Assembly: GCF_036543075.1 (NCBI RefSeq)
Contig: NZ_JAZHPF010000006.1
Coordinates: forward strand, 130,580-194,579
DNA: 64,000 nucleotides
Source of the DNA: Deinococcus sp. YIM 134068
GTDB taxonomy: Bacteria > Deinococcota > Deinococci > Deinococcales > Deinococcaceae
Direction of reading: 5' to 3'
Shown: one piece after another, positions 27,875 to 36,346 of the stretch
Layout of the letters: each line of letters starts with the position of its first letter
Numbering within the stretch: position 1 is the stretch's first letter
Translations under genes and position numbers: made by a program
The notes under the pieces: generated by a model
What the model was told of the DNA's origin: nothing
The model's input: only the letters and a program-made list of their open reading frames with translations
The model's database searches: none

Positions 27875-29056
27875 TCAGAACTTCACGAGGAAGGCGGTGA
27901 AGTACATCAGCCCCACGCCCACCGTGAAGCCGCCCAAGTTCGACCAGTTCGCCACGGGGAGGCCGAGTCTGCCGGTGTTGCGCACCACCAGCCGCCCCAC
28001 CTCCCAGACGACCTGAAGGATGGCCCCCAGGCCCAGCGCCAGGAAGATGGTCGCCAGCACCGGGTTGAACGCGAAGCCCCCGATCCAGGTGCCCAGGATG
28101 GCCGGTCCACCCGCCACCAGGGCGAGCAGGGCGAACTGCTTCAGGCCCGGGCTCCGCTTCACCAGCGGCGCGACGATCCCCACACCCTCGGTGATGTTGT
28201 GCAGCGTGAAGCCCAGAATCAGGAAGGTGCCCAGCGCCGCTTCCCCCAGCGCGAAGGCCGCCCCGATAGCCAGCCCCTCCCCGAGGTTATGCAGGCCGAT
28301 GCCGACGGCGATGCGGTAGGACAGGCCGAGGGGGGCCTCGTCCTCCCGGCGCTTGCCCCCGACCGCCAGTAGGGCGCCCACGGCGATCAGGGCGATCAAA
28401 GCGACAGCGGGCGCGCCCTGCCAGAACGCGGGGAGTTCAGCTGCGAATTCCTGCGCGTCCAGCCAGGTGCCGATCGCGAGGTAGACCAGCAGGCCCACCG
28501 TCAAGGCCAGGATGAAGTTCATGGCGCGCCCACTCAGGCGGCGCATCCAGGGAAACCAGAGCATGCCCAGCACCACCGGCACGACGCCGACGTACAGTCC
28601 CACCAGCCCGAAGCGGGCGAAGAGACTGCTGTCCAGCCGGGGCGTGAGGGCCGCCACCGGGATCTCCGCCTCGAAGACGGTGCCGAGGTTGCTGAGAAGC
28701 GCCACCCGGTGCGCCTCGCCTTCCACCCAGGGGTAGGGGATGGTCAGCGTGGCCGACCCCAGCCGGGGAATCGGGCCGGGCGGCTCAGCGGTGAACGACC
28801 AGAAGGCGTCGTCCACCATGACCTGGGGGATGGTGATGGCCTGCGGGCCGTCGTTGACCAGCTGCACCTGAATCAGGCCGCGCTCGGGCAAGGTGACCCG
28901 CCCGATCTTGACCTGCTCGACCGGGGGACCCTGCAAGCTGCGCAGGCCGCCGCCCGTGGCGACCAGGTAGGCCAGCACGGCGCCCAGCAGCAGGATGGGG
29001 AGGATGGCGAGGCCCCAGAGGCTGCTCGCGGTGCCGGTGGGGGCGGGCGTGCTCAT
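27875..29056 (-). CDS. ZIP-family metal transporter with periplasmic-type N-terminal domain
   Basis: The C-terminal two thirds have eight membrane segments with HNLGEGLAIGAAFALGEAAL and LHNITEGVGIVAPL, the paired metal-binding HNxxEG motifs of ZIP (zinc/iron/manganese) permeases. An extra N-terminal part, one membrane anchor plus a beta-rich domain of about 130 residues (VKIGRVTLPERGLIQVQLVN region), precedes it. It looks like a small exported domain, not usual for short ZIPs. The ATG at 29056 overlaps the multicopper oxidase stop (ATGA), so the two are coupled, and both should respond to the operator at 30261-30274. Confidence 0.82.
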   Translation of the reverse strand: MSTPAPTGTASSLWGLAILPILLLGAVLAYLVATGGGLRSLQGPPVEQVKIGRVTLPERGLIQVQLVNDGPQAITIPQVMVDDAFWSFTAEPPGPIPRLGSATLTIPYPWVEGEAHRVALLSNLGTVFEAEIPVAALTPRLDSSLFARFGLVGLYVGVVPVVLGMLWFPWMRRLSGRAMNFILALTVGLLVYLAIGTWLDAQEFAAELPAFWQGAPAVALIALIAVGALLAVGGKRREDEAPLGLSYRIAVGIGLHNLGEGLAIGAAFALGEAALGTFLILGFTLHNITEGVGIVAPLVKRSPGLKQFALLALVAGGPAILGTWIGGFAFNPVLATIFLALGLGAILQVVWEVGRLVVRNTGRLGLPVANWSNLGGFTVGVGLMYFTAFLVKF

Positions 29057-30204
29057 GCGCGCCTCCCGCCAGCTGTGCTGCCCCCCGTGGCCCGGCGGTC
29101 CCATCCGGCATCGACGCCTGCCTCGCGCAGGGCCGCCGCGTAGTTCACCGGCTCGACCACCTGAAAGGACCCCATCCAGCCCAGTTCGGTGAATTCACTG
29201 ATGTGCGGGTGGAACATGAAGTTCCCGGGATACTTGTAGGTGAATTCCAGGATGCCGCGCTGGCCCTGCGCCTGCATGATGGTGTCCACGATACGGAGGG
29301 TCGGTTCCAGGGTGGTGCCGGTGTCGTAGTAGTTGAAGAAGTTGGCGTGCAGGTGAAACGAGTTGATCAGGTCGAACTCCAGGATATTGACCAGGTAGAT
29401 GCGCACCAGCTCGCCTTTCTTGATCGGGATGGGCCGCCGCGCGAACTCGAAGCCGACGGTGTTCACGGCGTAGACCTCGTTGCCGCCGTCGAAGTTGGTG
29501 TCGAAGGCGTTTTGCACCATCACGAACTCGCGGGCCGGGGGGCGGCCGCCTTTGGGATCGACGATAAAGGCGCCGTACATGCCCTTGTGGATGTGCCGTT
29601 TCAGGCTGGTGGCGTGGCAGTGGTAGAGGTGGCAGCCGAAAGGTTCGGCGTCGAACTCGTAGACGAAGCGGCCGCCAGGGGGAATCTCCCCCGGTCCCGC
29701 GCCGGGCACGCCGTCCATCTCGGCGGGGTGGACGCCGTGGAAGTGAATGGTGTGCGGGTGACTGGTGTGGTTGTTGAAGGTGATGCGCAGCCGGTCCCCC
29801 TCGGTGCAGCGCAGGGTGGGGCCGGGCACCCGGCCGTTGTAGGTCCAGGCGGGGAAGAAGACGCCGGGCGCGATCTCGATGTCTTTTTCGAGGGCCGTCA
29901 TGGTGTATTCGCGCAGGACCTGGCCGCTCGGCAGCCTGCTGACCTGGCCGGTGTCCCAGTCGGTGAGGACTTCCATGGGATCAAAGCCGTTGCGCGCGTG
30001 GTCGACCTTCCCGACCATCAGGTTGTTCCCGTGTCCAGCGTGGGCACCACCCTTGACGGGGGGTGTGGGCGTTGCTGGCGTATGGCCTGCCGGATGGGTG
30101 GCGGATTGACCGAGCGCGACGCTGCCGACCAGGGCCGCCGCGCTGCCCAGACCCGTCCGCAACACGTCCCGCCGGGACCGCAGAGAGCGTAGCCACGCAC
30201 TCAT
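29053..30204 (-). CDS. two-domain multicopper oxidase, NirK-like
   Basis: A Tat-type signal (RSRRDVLRTG) is followed by His-rich linkers (HPAGHT, HAGHGNN) and copper-ligand blocks HTIHFHGVHP, CHLYHCHATSLKRHIHKGM, NSFHLHANFF and MFHPHISEF. The type 1 set Cys-His-Met lies in the first domain, as in nitrite-reductase-like and two-domain laccase-like enzymes. The ATG at 30204 has GGAAG upstream. The enzyme would act outside the membrane, perhaps oxidising Fe(II), Mn(II) or Cu(I) for the partner ZIP transporter. Control by the DtxR/MntR protein is suggested by the operator inside its promoter. Confidence 0.85.
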   Translation of the reverse strand: MSAWLRSLRSRRDVLRTGLGSAAALVGSVALGQSATHPAGHTPATPTPPVKGGAHAGHGNNLMVGKVDHARNGFDPMEVLTDWDTGQVSRLPSGQVLREYTMTALEKDIEIAPGVFFPAWTYNGRVPGPTLRCTEGDRLRITFNNHTSHPHTIHFHGVHPAEMDGVPGAGPGEIPPGGRFVYEFDAEPFGCHLYHCHATSLKRHIHKGMYGAFIVDPKGGRPPAREFVMVQNAFDTNFDGGNEVYAVNTVGFEFARRPIPIKKGELVRIYLVNILEFDLINSFHLHANFFNYYDTGTTLEPTLRIVDTIMQAQGQRGILEFTYKYPGNFMFHPHISEFTELGWMGSFQVVEPVNYAAALREAGVDAGWDRRATGGSTAGGRRA

Positions 30205-30257
30205 GGCTGGCGCTTCCAAGTACCCATCAAGATAAAAATCATCTGAGACATAAACCT

Positions 30258-30285
30258 ATTTTAGTCATGCCTAACAGCTTGTCAA
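30258..30285 (-). promoter_or_regulatory. promoter and DtxR/MntR-type operator of the oxidase-ZIP operon
   Basis: On the minus strand TTGACA (30285-30280), 16 nt and TAAAAT (30263-30258) form a good promoter. The dyad TTAG-TCATGC-CTAA (30261-30274) overlaps the spacer and -10 box. It matches the operator in front of the divergent regulator gene, so metal-bound repressor should block this promoter. Confidence 0.75.
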
Positions 30286-30426
30286 GGTGAGACACAATCT
30301 AGGGTGAGGCGGAGCTTCAGCCGGGGCACGTTTCCAGTCTCCTCTCCAGGCAGCACATCGCTTCCCCTCCCCGAATTCCTCCGCTTGCTACGGGTAATTG
30401 TTCCGATCTGATCTCATCCACTCGAA

Positions 30427-30442
30427 TTTAGTCTCGGCTAAA
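30427..30442 (+). promoter_or_regulatory. DtxR/MntR-type operator at regulator's own start
   Basis: TTTAG-TCTCGG-CTAAA is a perfect 5-bp dyad with 6-nt centre, like the Deinococcus MntR/DtxR operators I recall. It lies 8 nt before the ATG of the regulator gene. A TAAACT box (30439-30444) inside it may be the -10 of a leaderless, autoregulated message. Confidence 0.7.
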
Positions 30443-30450
30443 CTTGCTCA

Positions 30451-31116
30451 ATGACCCGTCTCCCACTCTCGTCCGCAGTCGAGGATTACCTCAAGCACCT
30501 GTACCTGCTCGGACAACGGGAGACGGTGAATACCCAAGCCCTTGCTGACGTCCTCGGCGTCACCCCCGCAAGCGTTACCGGGATGCTGCGGCGCCTGCAT
30601 GAACAAGGTTTGGTGGAACACGCCCCCTACAAGGGCACGCGCCTGACTCCAGAGGGTGAAGCGGCCGCCCTCGAAGTCCTGCGCCACCACCGGCTACTGG
30701 AGCTGTACCTGCATCAAGCTTTGGGGTACCCGCTCGACGAGGTGCATGAGGAGGCCGAGCGCCTGGAACACGTCATCAGTGAAACGCTGGAGGCGCGTAT
30801 GGCGGCTTGGCTCGGCCATCCCGCCTTCGATCCGCATGGCGACCCCATTCCTGGCCTGGACGGCTCTGTGCCCCGAAGGCCGGAAGTCACGCTCACCAGT
30901 CTGCCGATCGGCATGGTGGCGCGGATTGTGCGGGTCCCAGGGGACCCCGCACTGCTGAAGGTGCTGATGGAACGCGGCCTGACCCCCGGAAAGGACGTGA
31001 GGTTGGTGTCCCGCGATGACGTACTGGGCACCGTGACGGTGCAGGCGAAGGAGACCCTGGTGTTGGCCACGGCGGTGGCGCGTCAGCTTCTCGTGGACGC
31101 GCCCGTCCCTGCATGA
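30451..31116 (+). CDS. DtxR/MntR-family metal-dependent regulator
   Basis: The N-terminal winged HTH reads [20 protein letters not shown], then [25 protein letters not shown]. The dimerisation/metal domain contains [18 protein letters not shown] and [11 protein letters not shown], which provide the His/Glu metal ligands. The C-terminal FeoA/SH3-like domain ([20 protein letters not shown]) completes a three-domain 221-aa protein. It would sense Mn(II) or Fe(II) and repress the divergent oxidase-ZIP operon through matching dyads on both sides of the intergenic region. Which metal it senses cannot be read from sequence alone. Confidence 0.88.
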   Translation: MTRLPLSSAVEDYLKHLYLLGQRETVNTQALADVLGVTPASVTGMLRRLHEQGLVEHAPYKGTRLTPEGEAAALEVLRHHRLLELYLHQALGYPLDEVHEEAERLEHVISETLEARMAAWLGHPAFDPHGDPIPGLDGSVPRRPEVTLTSLPIGMVARIVRVPGDPALLKVLMERGLTPGKDVRLVSRDDVLGTVTVQAKETLVLATAVARQLLVDAPVPA

Positions 31117-31179
31117 GCAGTGCAAAGGTACACCTGGACGAACGCATGAACGCCGAAGCCTCGGGGCTCTCCCCGTGAC

Positions 31180-31196
31180 AGGAGACGTACTCTCCT
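31180..31196 (+). promoter_or_regulatory. 6-bp dyad immediately before the CopZ-like gene
   Basis: AGGAGA-CGTAC-TCTCCT is a perfect inverted repeat ending 3 nt before the ATG at 31200. The shape recalls MerR-family (CueR-like) operators, but it could also be a hairpin masking the AGGAG ribosome site. No regulator of that type is encoded nearby. Confidence 0.4.
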
Positions 31197-31199
31197 GGC

Positions 31200-31673
31200 A
31201 TGACGAGTCCCGACTGCGGCGGCCCCGCGCCCAGACGCGCCAGCACCAACACTACCTGCCTCACGTGCGGCAGCGTTGGCTAGGCCGTCCCGCTCATCAC
31301 GTTGAAGGCCCTCCTGACCCCAGCCGCCCTCGCCACCCTCGACCCGAAGGCAGAGCACCGCTTCTGTCCAGAGGCCGGATGCCAGACCGTGTACTTCAGT
31401 TCCACCCGAGCGTACGGTCAGGCTGACGTGAAGGTCGCCGTCTACCAGAAGGACATCCGCGCCACCACGCACGTCTGCTACTGCTTCGGCTCTACCCGCG
31501 CTGACCTCAAGCGTTCACACCGTGAAGGTCAGGCCGCACTTCTCCCGCAAGTGATCCGGGCACACATCCAGGCTGGACGCTGCGGTTGCAAGGTGAACAA
31601 TCCTCAGGGCAGCTGCTGCCTAGGCAACGTCAACCGCGCACTCAAAGCTCTGCGGGAGGCCCATCAGCCCTGA
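31200..31673 (+). pseudogene. CopZ-like iron-sulfur metallochaperone with in-frame TAG
   Basis: From the ATG at 31200 the frame gives TTCLTCGSVG, then a TAG at 31281, then continues AVPLITLKALLTPAALATLD, RFCPEAGCQTVYF, CYCFGSTRADLKRS and the AGRCGCKVNNPQGSCCLG end. The N-terminal CxxC / C-x4-C zinc-2Fe2S domain and the C-terminal Cys cluster match the CopZ-type chaperone of archaeal and Deinococcus copper systems. The TAG replaces a residue just after the first CxxC, commonly Lys, so a single base change explains it. The HMA part seen in some CopZ proteins is absent. Translation from an internal TTG (31302) would lose the CxxC. Confidence 0.75.
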
Positions 31674-31956
31674 CACCACCGCGTTGCAGGCACCTCAGGA
31701 TTGCGGCACGTCGCAAGCAGCACTGGCGCTCTTGAGCTTGTCATCAGCAGCGTTCGGGAGGCCATGCTCATGAGTCTTTGAGGCGGTATCAACTCAACCT
31801 GGGTCTTGGTTCGTTCCAGGCTTCAACCTCCCACAGCCGATTCTCCACAGACGTGAGCACACGCCAAACATCTGAAACCAGGCTGCCCGCATATGTCCAC
31901 CTAGAACAGGGACGTCTGGAGGGCTGCTGGAAGCCCTATCCCTGCTGGAGGCCTGA

Positions 31957-32577
31957 ATGAGCAACACCGAACCTGACACCTCTTCCCGCTCGGCAACGTC
32001 CCCTTTCCCCCTGGAAAGCCCGCCAGCCCGAGCCCGGCTGGGGGCACAGCTCAATGTGCTGGACGCCCGCCTGATCGGCTGGTGGGCCAGGCACGGCATT
32101 ACCCTGCTGCGCCTCTCGCTCGGAGTGATTTTCCTGTGGTTCGGGGTGCAGAAGTTTTTTCCGGGCTTGAGCTCCGCAGAAGGGCTGGCCACCCAGACCA
32201 TCTCCGTCCTGACCTTCGGCGTGCTGGCGCCGGATGTGAGCCTGCCCGTCCTGGCCAGCTGGGAGTGCGCGATTGGCCTGGGCCTGCTGACCGGCCGATT
32301 CCTGCGGGTGACGCTGGTGCTGCTGTTCGCGCAGATGGCCGGGACGTTCCTGCCGCTGATGTTTTTTCCGCACCAGACGTTCACGATCATTCCCTGGGTG
32401 CCGAACCTGGAAGGGCAGTACATCATCAAGAATCTGGTGCTGGTGTCCGCCGCACTGGTGGTCGGCGCCACCACACGTGGCGGCAAACTCATCGGGGATG
32501 CCAAAGCAGCCACCACGGCGGAACAGACGCAGGCGCTGCACCAGAGGTTCCGGCGCCGCTTTCACCGGGAGCCCTGA
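31957..32577 (+). CDS. DoxX-family membrane protein
   Basis: Four membrane segments appear after a 45-residue hydrophilic N-terminus, beginning ITLLRLSLGVIFLWFGVQKFFPG, the usual DoxX opening. WECAIGLGLLTGRFLRV is the second conserved block. The ATG at 31957 has GGAGG 6 nt upstream. DoxX proteins are membrane partners in redox and thiosulfate-related reactions, with poorly defined roles. About 280 nt before it contain nothing I recognise. Confidence 0.8.
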   Translation: MSNTEPDTSSRSATSPFPLESPPARARLGAQLNVLDARLIGWWARHGITLLRLSLGVIFLWFGVQKFFPGLSSAEGLATQTISVLTFGVLAPDVSLPVLASWECAIGLGLLTGRFLRVTLVLLFAQMAGTFLPLMFFPHQTFTIIPWVPNLEGQYIIKNLVLVSAALVVGATTRGGKLIGDAKAATTAEQTQALHQRFRRRFHREP

Positions 32578-32698
32578 GCTTCAGAACCACGACCCGCTCT
32601 TGATGAAGACAGCTCCAGACGGGCTAAGGGTCCGGGCCTGTGGCGGCGTTTAGGGTAAAGCCACGCGAGTCCTGGTGGCGTTCGCGGAAAGGGGTTGC

Positions 32699-33643
32699 AT
32701 GCATCACCGTCCGTTGGGCAAGACTGGTATTGAAGTTTCCGAGATCGGGTTCGGCGCCTGGGCCATCGGCGGCGACGCCTGGGGGCCGGTCGAGGATCAG
32801 GCCTCGCTGCGGGCGATGGAACGTGCCCTGGACCTCGGCGTCACCTTTATCGATACCGCCGACGTGTACGGGGACGGCCACAGCGAAACTCTCGTGGCGA
32901 AGGTCCTCAAAGGTCGCCGTGATCAGGTAGTCGTTGCGACCAAAGGTGGCCTGATGGGGCACCACCGCGACCCGAACCGCGAACCTGTTTATGACCGCCC
33001 CGAAAAGATCGTCCGCGCGTTCGAGGACAGCCTGCGCCGCCTGGGGACCGACTACATCGACGTGTACTTCGACCACATCTGGTGGAACGACCCCCGGGAG
33101 ACAGAAGCGTTCATCACCGCCTTCGCCCACCTCAAACGGGAAGGGCTGGTGCGGGCGGTGGGGGTATCGACCGACGACTTCGACTACGTTCGGCAGTTCA
33201 ACCGGGACGGCACCCTTGACGTCGTTCAGCTGGACTACAGTCTGCTCAACCGCCAGGCGGAGCAGCACATCCTGCCGTACTGTCAGGAGCAGGGGATCGG
33301 CGTAGTGGTGCGCGGCCCACTCTCGAAGGGGATGCTGACCGGGAAATTCACGTCTCAAACGCAGTTCCCCGAGGGAGATGTTCGCCACAACTGGCCGCAG
33401 GAAGACTGGTACGGGTCGCAGCTCGATCAGGTAGAACAACTGCGTGTTCTGTCGTCGCGGGAACGCTCTCTGGGTCAGCTGGCTTTGCGTTTCGTGCTGA
33501 ACCACCCGGCGGTGTCCGTGGCCATCCCGGGGGCGAAGACGCCCGAGCAGGTGGAGCAGAACGTCGCTGCTTCCACCCGGTCCCTCCTTACGGAGGACGA
33601 CGTCCTGTTGATCGAGACCGTCACTTCCGGAAGGTCCACATGA
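32699..33643 (+). CDS. aldo/keto reductase
   Basis: The 314-aa (alpha/beta)8 enzyme has the catalytic set Asp and Tyr in FIDTADVYGDGHSE, Lys in VVVATKGG, and His in VYFDHIWWND. The NADP-binding end is VAIPGAKTPEQVEQNVAAS. It reduces carbonyl substrates with NADPH; the substrate is unknown. The ATG at 32699 has GGAAAGGGG upstream and is preferred to a GTG 24 nt earlier. Its stop overlaps the SDR remnant's ATG (ATGA), so the two formed an operon before the IS insertion. Confidence 0.88.
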   Translation: MHHRPLGKTGIEVSEIGFGAWAIGGDAWGPVEDQASLRAMERALDLGVTFIDTADVYGDGHSETLVAKVLKGRRDQVVVATKGGLMGHHRDPNREPVYDRPEKIVRAFEDSLRRLGTDYIDVYFDHIWWNDPRETEAFITAFAHLKREGLVRAVGVSTDDFDYVRQFNRDGTLDVVQLDYSLLNRQAEQHILPYCQEQGIGVVVRGPLSKGMLTGKFTSQTQFPEGDVRHNWPQEDWYGSQLDQVEQLRVLSSRERSLGQLALRFVLNHPAVSVAIPGAKTPEQVEQNVAASTRSLLTEDDVLLIETVTSGRST

Positions 33644-33851
33644 TCCGGGGGCGCACGATTCCTGCGGAGGCCTTGGCCGGTCGGGTGGCACTGGTAACAG
33701 GAGCCAACAGTGGTTTGGGGCGAGCGACCGCTCTGGGTTTCATACGCGCGGGCGCAGCTGTGACGCTGCTGGCCCACAGTGAAGTGAACCTCCGGCGGGT
33801 CGCCAGGGAAGTCGAGGCGCCCGGGCGGCGTGTGCTCGTCTGTTCCAATTA

Positions 33852-34929
33852 AGTACACCGCATCTAGCTCATAGACTTAGGCATGGCCCGTCCTGTTCGG
33901 CGTATCGAAATTTCTCAAGACGACGACACTCGACTCCGGGAACTTGAGACCAGTCCACACACTCACCCGAAGGCCCGCCTTCGGGCGAGCATCTTGCGGC
34001 TTCACCGACAGGGCTGGAGCGTTCCCCAACTGTCAAAGCACTTTGGTCGCAATCGTCAGGCAATTCACAACGACCTGACTCGTTTCATCGAGCGCGGGAT
34101 TCCTGGTTTAGCCGACGATTGCCCACCAGGACAACTCCCGCTGGTCACACCGGAGATAGAGCAGTTTCTGCATAAGAAACTGCAAGAACAGCGCTTCTGG
34201 AACGCTCCACTGCTGTGCGAGGAAATCGAGAAGCAGTTTCGGGTCGTGATTCGACCTCGCGCACTGGCGAATCATCTCCGACGGCTGGGGTACAGCTGGA
34301 AGCGGGCCAGATATTCACCTGCGAAGAAGCTCGACCGTGAAGTCGCACAGCAACATCAGGTTTCCCTGGAAACCTTAAAAAGGGGGCGTTGGACGGCAAG
34401 TTGACCTTGAAATACCTCGATCAGACTGGCCTTTCCCTGATGTTGTCCGTGGGCGCGACCTGGTTTCAGCGTGGCTCCGGGCAACAATTCGAGATTCCCA
34501 CGCGGTGGGGATCGTCTGGACGGATCAACCTCATCGGCACCTACGGCTTGCACGGCAGTGAAGACGTTCTGGAAGTCCGCGAGTTGCCAGGGTCTTGCAA
34601 CGGTGATCAGGTGATCGCTTACCTGGACACTTTGGCAGCGGACTGCGTTCCTGATCAGCTCACAGTCGTCGTGCTGGACAACGCTCCCTTTCACAAGGGA
34701 GCGAAGCTGAGGGAAAAGACCGCAGAGTGGGAGGAGAAGGGATTGTACCTGCGTTACCTCCCACCCTATGCGCCTTTTCTCAATCTCATTGAGGGAGTAT
34801 GGCGCAAGCTCAAGGGCATCCTGATGCCGCGCCGCTGTTACACCTCGGTCACCGAACTTCGGGCGGCCCTTCTCACCGGGCTGAAGGTTCTGGGGGCAAG
34901 GTTTATCTAGATGCTAGATGCGGTGTACT
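33852..34929 (+). mobile_element. complete IS630-family insertion sequence (1078 bp)
   Basis: The ends are perfect 17-bp inverted repeats, AGTACACCGCATCTAGC, at 33852-33868 and 34913-34929. A TA dinucleotide duplication flanks it at 33850-33851 and 34930-34931, as expected of the IS630/Tc1 group. It is inserted in the SDR gene and looks intact, hence probably recent. Confidence 0.92.
33883..34910 (+). CDS. IS630 transposase made by -1 frameshifting
   Basis: The first frame (33883-34404) has an HTH (VPQLSKHFGRNRQAIHNDL) and the helical linker. The second (from about 34389 to 34910) has the DDE domain with YLDQTGL, VVLDNAPFHKG and FLNLIEGVWRKLK. They overlap at TTAAAAAGGGGG near 34376, a classic slippery site. 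A -1 shift joins LETLKKGALDG to KLTLKYLDQTG without losing residues. Production of the fusion by programmed frameshifting is normal for this family. Confidence 0.9.
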
Positions 34930-35221
34930 TAACTTGTCAGACAGTCCGGCTGTCATGGCGGCCGTCAAGTAGGGCACAAAAGCCCTCGGGCGGCTGGACA
35001 TCCTGGAACAATGCTGCCACCAACGTTCCTGGACCGGTGGTCCACCTCACTGTGGAGGACTGGGACCAGGTACCCAGTGTGGACCTGCGTGCACCATTTT
35101 TGTTCGCCAAGGCGGCGTTTCCCCACCTGCAGCGGGGAGGCGGCGGCACCATCGTCAATGTTTCCTCAGTGGCGGGCAAGCGCGGCTGGGCCTGAGGACG
35201 CCCAGCCCTTCTGACGTGCGC

Positions 35222-35246
35222 CCCCCAGGGTCTTTCACTCTGGGGG
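35222..35246 (-). terminator. hairpin after C39 peptidase gene
   Basis: CCCCCAG and CTGGGGG are separated by 11 nt. It lies 43 nt beyond the stop of the minus-strand peptidase gene. No T tract is visible, so strength is uncertain. Confidence 0.45.
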
Positions 35247-35288
35247 CATGCCCACTCCAGTTCCAGCCCTCTTTCCTTTCAAGCGAAT

Positions 35289-36182
35289 CTATCCCCCCAG
35301 GGCGTTGTTCGCCAGATTCCGGAAACGTTGGAGTTCCTTGCTCGACGGGTACGCCTTCAGTGCACGCTGCGTCAGCGCCAGTGTCTTCTCGTGCTCGCCT
35401 GCCTGAGTCCACGCTTCAAACGCCTCCTGGCGGTACAGGTAGTAAAGGGTCGGCACCCCGAGTTGCACCGCCCGGTCAAACTGGCCCGCGGCCACCTTCA
35501 CGTTCCCCAACCGCAGGTTGGCCTTGGCCAGCCCCCACCAGGCATATGGGTCATTCGGGCGGGCCTTGACGTCCTGCTCCCCGTGCAGCTTCGCGTGCTG
35601 CCAGTTCGCGGTCAGGTCAAAGTCCTCGCCGAGCGCTTCACGCACCAGGCCTTCCTTCGAGGGGGGGTACGCGACCAGGTACTCGCCGTTGTAGTAGTTC
35701 CACAGGTCCTGCATCTCCGCGGTCGACAGGTTCAGGGAGGGTCCCCGGAGAGGATCACTCACCAGGAAGCGTCCGGCGCTGTACCCGTAGACCGTGCGGA
35801 AGTGCGCGACATTGCTGCCCGCCTTCAAGCGCTGTTGCACCACCACGGGCAGGCCGCGGGACACCAGCTCGCGCAGCAGTTCTGCGTCCCCGGCGTAGCG
35901 GATGACGCTGCGCAGCCCGAAGCGGCCCAGGTAGGCGGCAAGTTCCAGACTGGTGACCTGCGGATCTCCCGGGGAGTCCTTCATGGCGCCCGCCGCCTGC
36001 GCTTGCGTGACCCGCGTTCCGTAGTAGCCGAGAAGGGTCAGCGAGGTCACGGGCGCGCAGTTGTCGGGCCCCTGGTACTCATGGCGAATGTTCTTCAACG
36101 TGACGCTCGCCGGTGCCGCAGCGGCTGATCCCCCCAGCACCGCGAACGCCAGCGAACAGATGAGGAGCGGTCGAATGGACAT
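35289..36182 (-). CDS. exported C39-like cysteine peptidase with TPR-like tail
   Basis: A signal peptide (LLICSLAFAVLGGSAAAA) precedes a C39-type domain with Cys in YQGPDNCAPVTSL, His in VAHFRTVYGY, and Asp in FLVSDPLRGP. Residues 190-297 form TPR-like helices (YAWWGLAKANLRLGNVKVAA and the following repeat). C39 peptidases cleave double-Gly leaders, but this type, exported and with TPRs, is more likely a general periplasmic hydrolase. The ATG is 5 nt behind its -10 box, so the mRNA is leaderless, driven by the direct-repeat promoter at 36188-36219. Confidence 0.8.
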   Translation of the reverse strand: MSIRPLLICSLAFAVLGGSAAAAPASVTLKNIRHEYQGPDNCAPVTSLTLLGYYGTRVTQAQAAGAMKDSPGDPQVTSLELAAYLGRFGLRSVIRYAGDAELLRELVSRGLPVVVQQRLKAGSNVAHFRTVYGYSAGRFLVSDPLRGPSLNLSTAEMQDLWNYYNGEYLVAYPPSKEGLVREALGEDFDLTANWQHAKLHGEQDVKARPNDPYAWWGLAKANLRLGNVKVAAGQFDRAVQLGVPTLYYLYRQEAFEAWTQAGEHEKTLALTQRALKAYPSSKELQRFRNLANNALGG

Positions 36183-36187
36183 GAGTC

Positions 36188-36219
36188 ATCTTGCTGGGCC
36201 TCTGTAAAGAACGTGTAAA
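36188..36219 (-). promoter_or_regulatory. direct-repeat promoter 1 (C39 peptidase)
   Basis: Minus strand: TTTACA, 5 nt, TTTACA, 9 nt, CAAGAT. It is one of eight matching sites. The repeats have an 11-bp period, typical of OmpR-family response regulators, and cover the -35 position. Confidence 0.75.
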
Positions 36220-36346
36220 ACACCGCGCCCATCGCCTGAAGGTCCGCATCCGGACTGAGGGTGGAACCGTCTGGAGCAGGCGTGATGTGCAGGAGTACGC
36301 CTCGGCTGTCTGGACGGGTGCCTGGCTCCCGCGCTCCTCACCCTTG

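Larger units (their letters stand above)
33640..35195 (+). pseudogene. SDR oxidoreductase split by IS630 and truncated
   Basis: The first part (33640-33852) has VALVTGANSGLGRATALGF, the TGxxxGxG cofactor site, and ends at the IS. After the IS, LSDSPAVMAAVK, a TAG, then KALGRLDIL, NNAATNVPGPV and GGTIVNVSSVAGKRGWA appear in two frames, ending before the YxxxK catalytic block. Besides the insertion there is at least one frameshift, one stop and loss of the C-terminal third, so the gene is dead. Confidence 0.8.

Noticed and set aside
31281..31283. TAG in the CopZ-like gene as pyrrolysine or other recoding
   Set aside because: No pyl genes or recoding element are visible, and a point mutation is simpler. 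I kept read-through only as a minor possibility.
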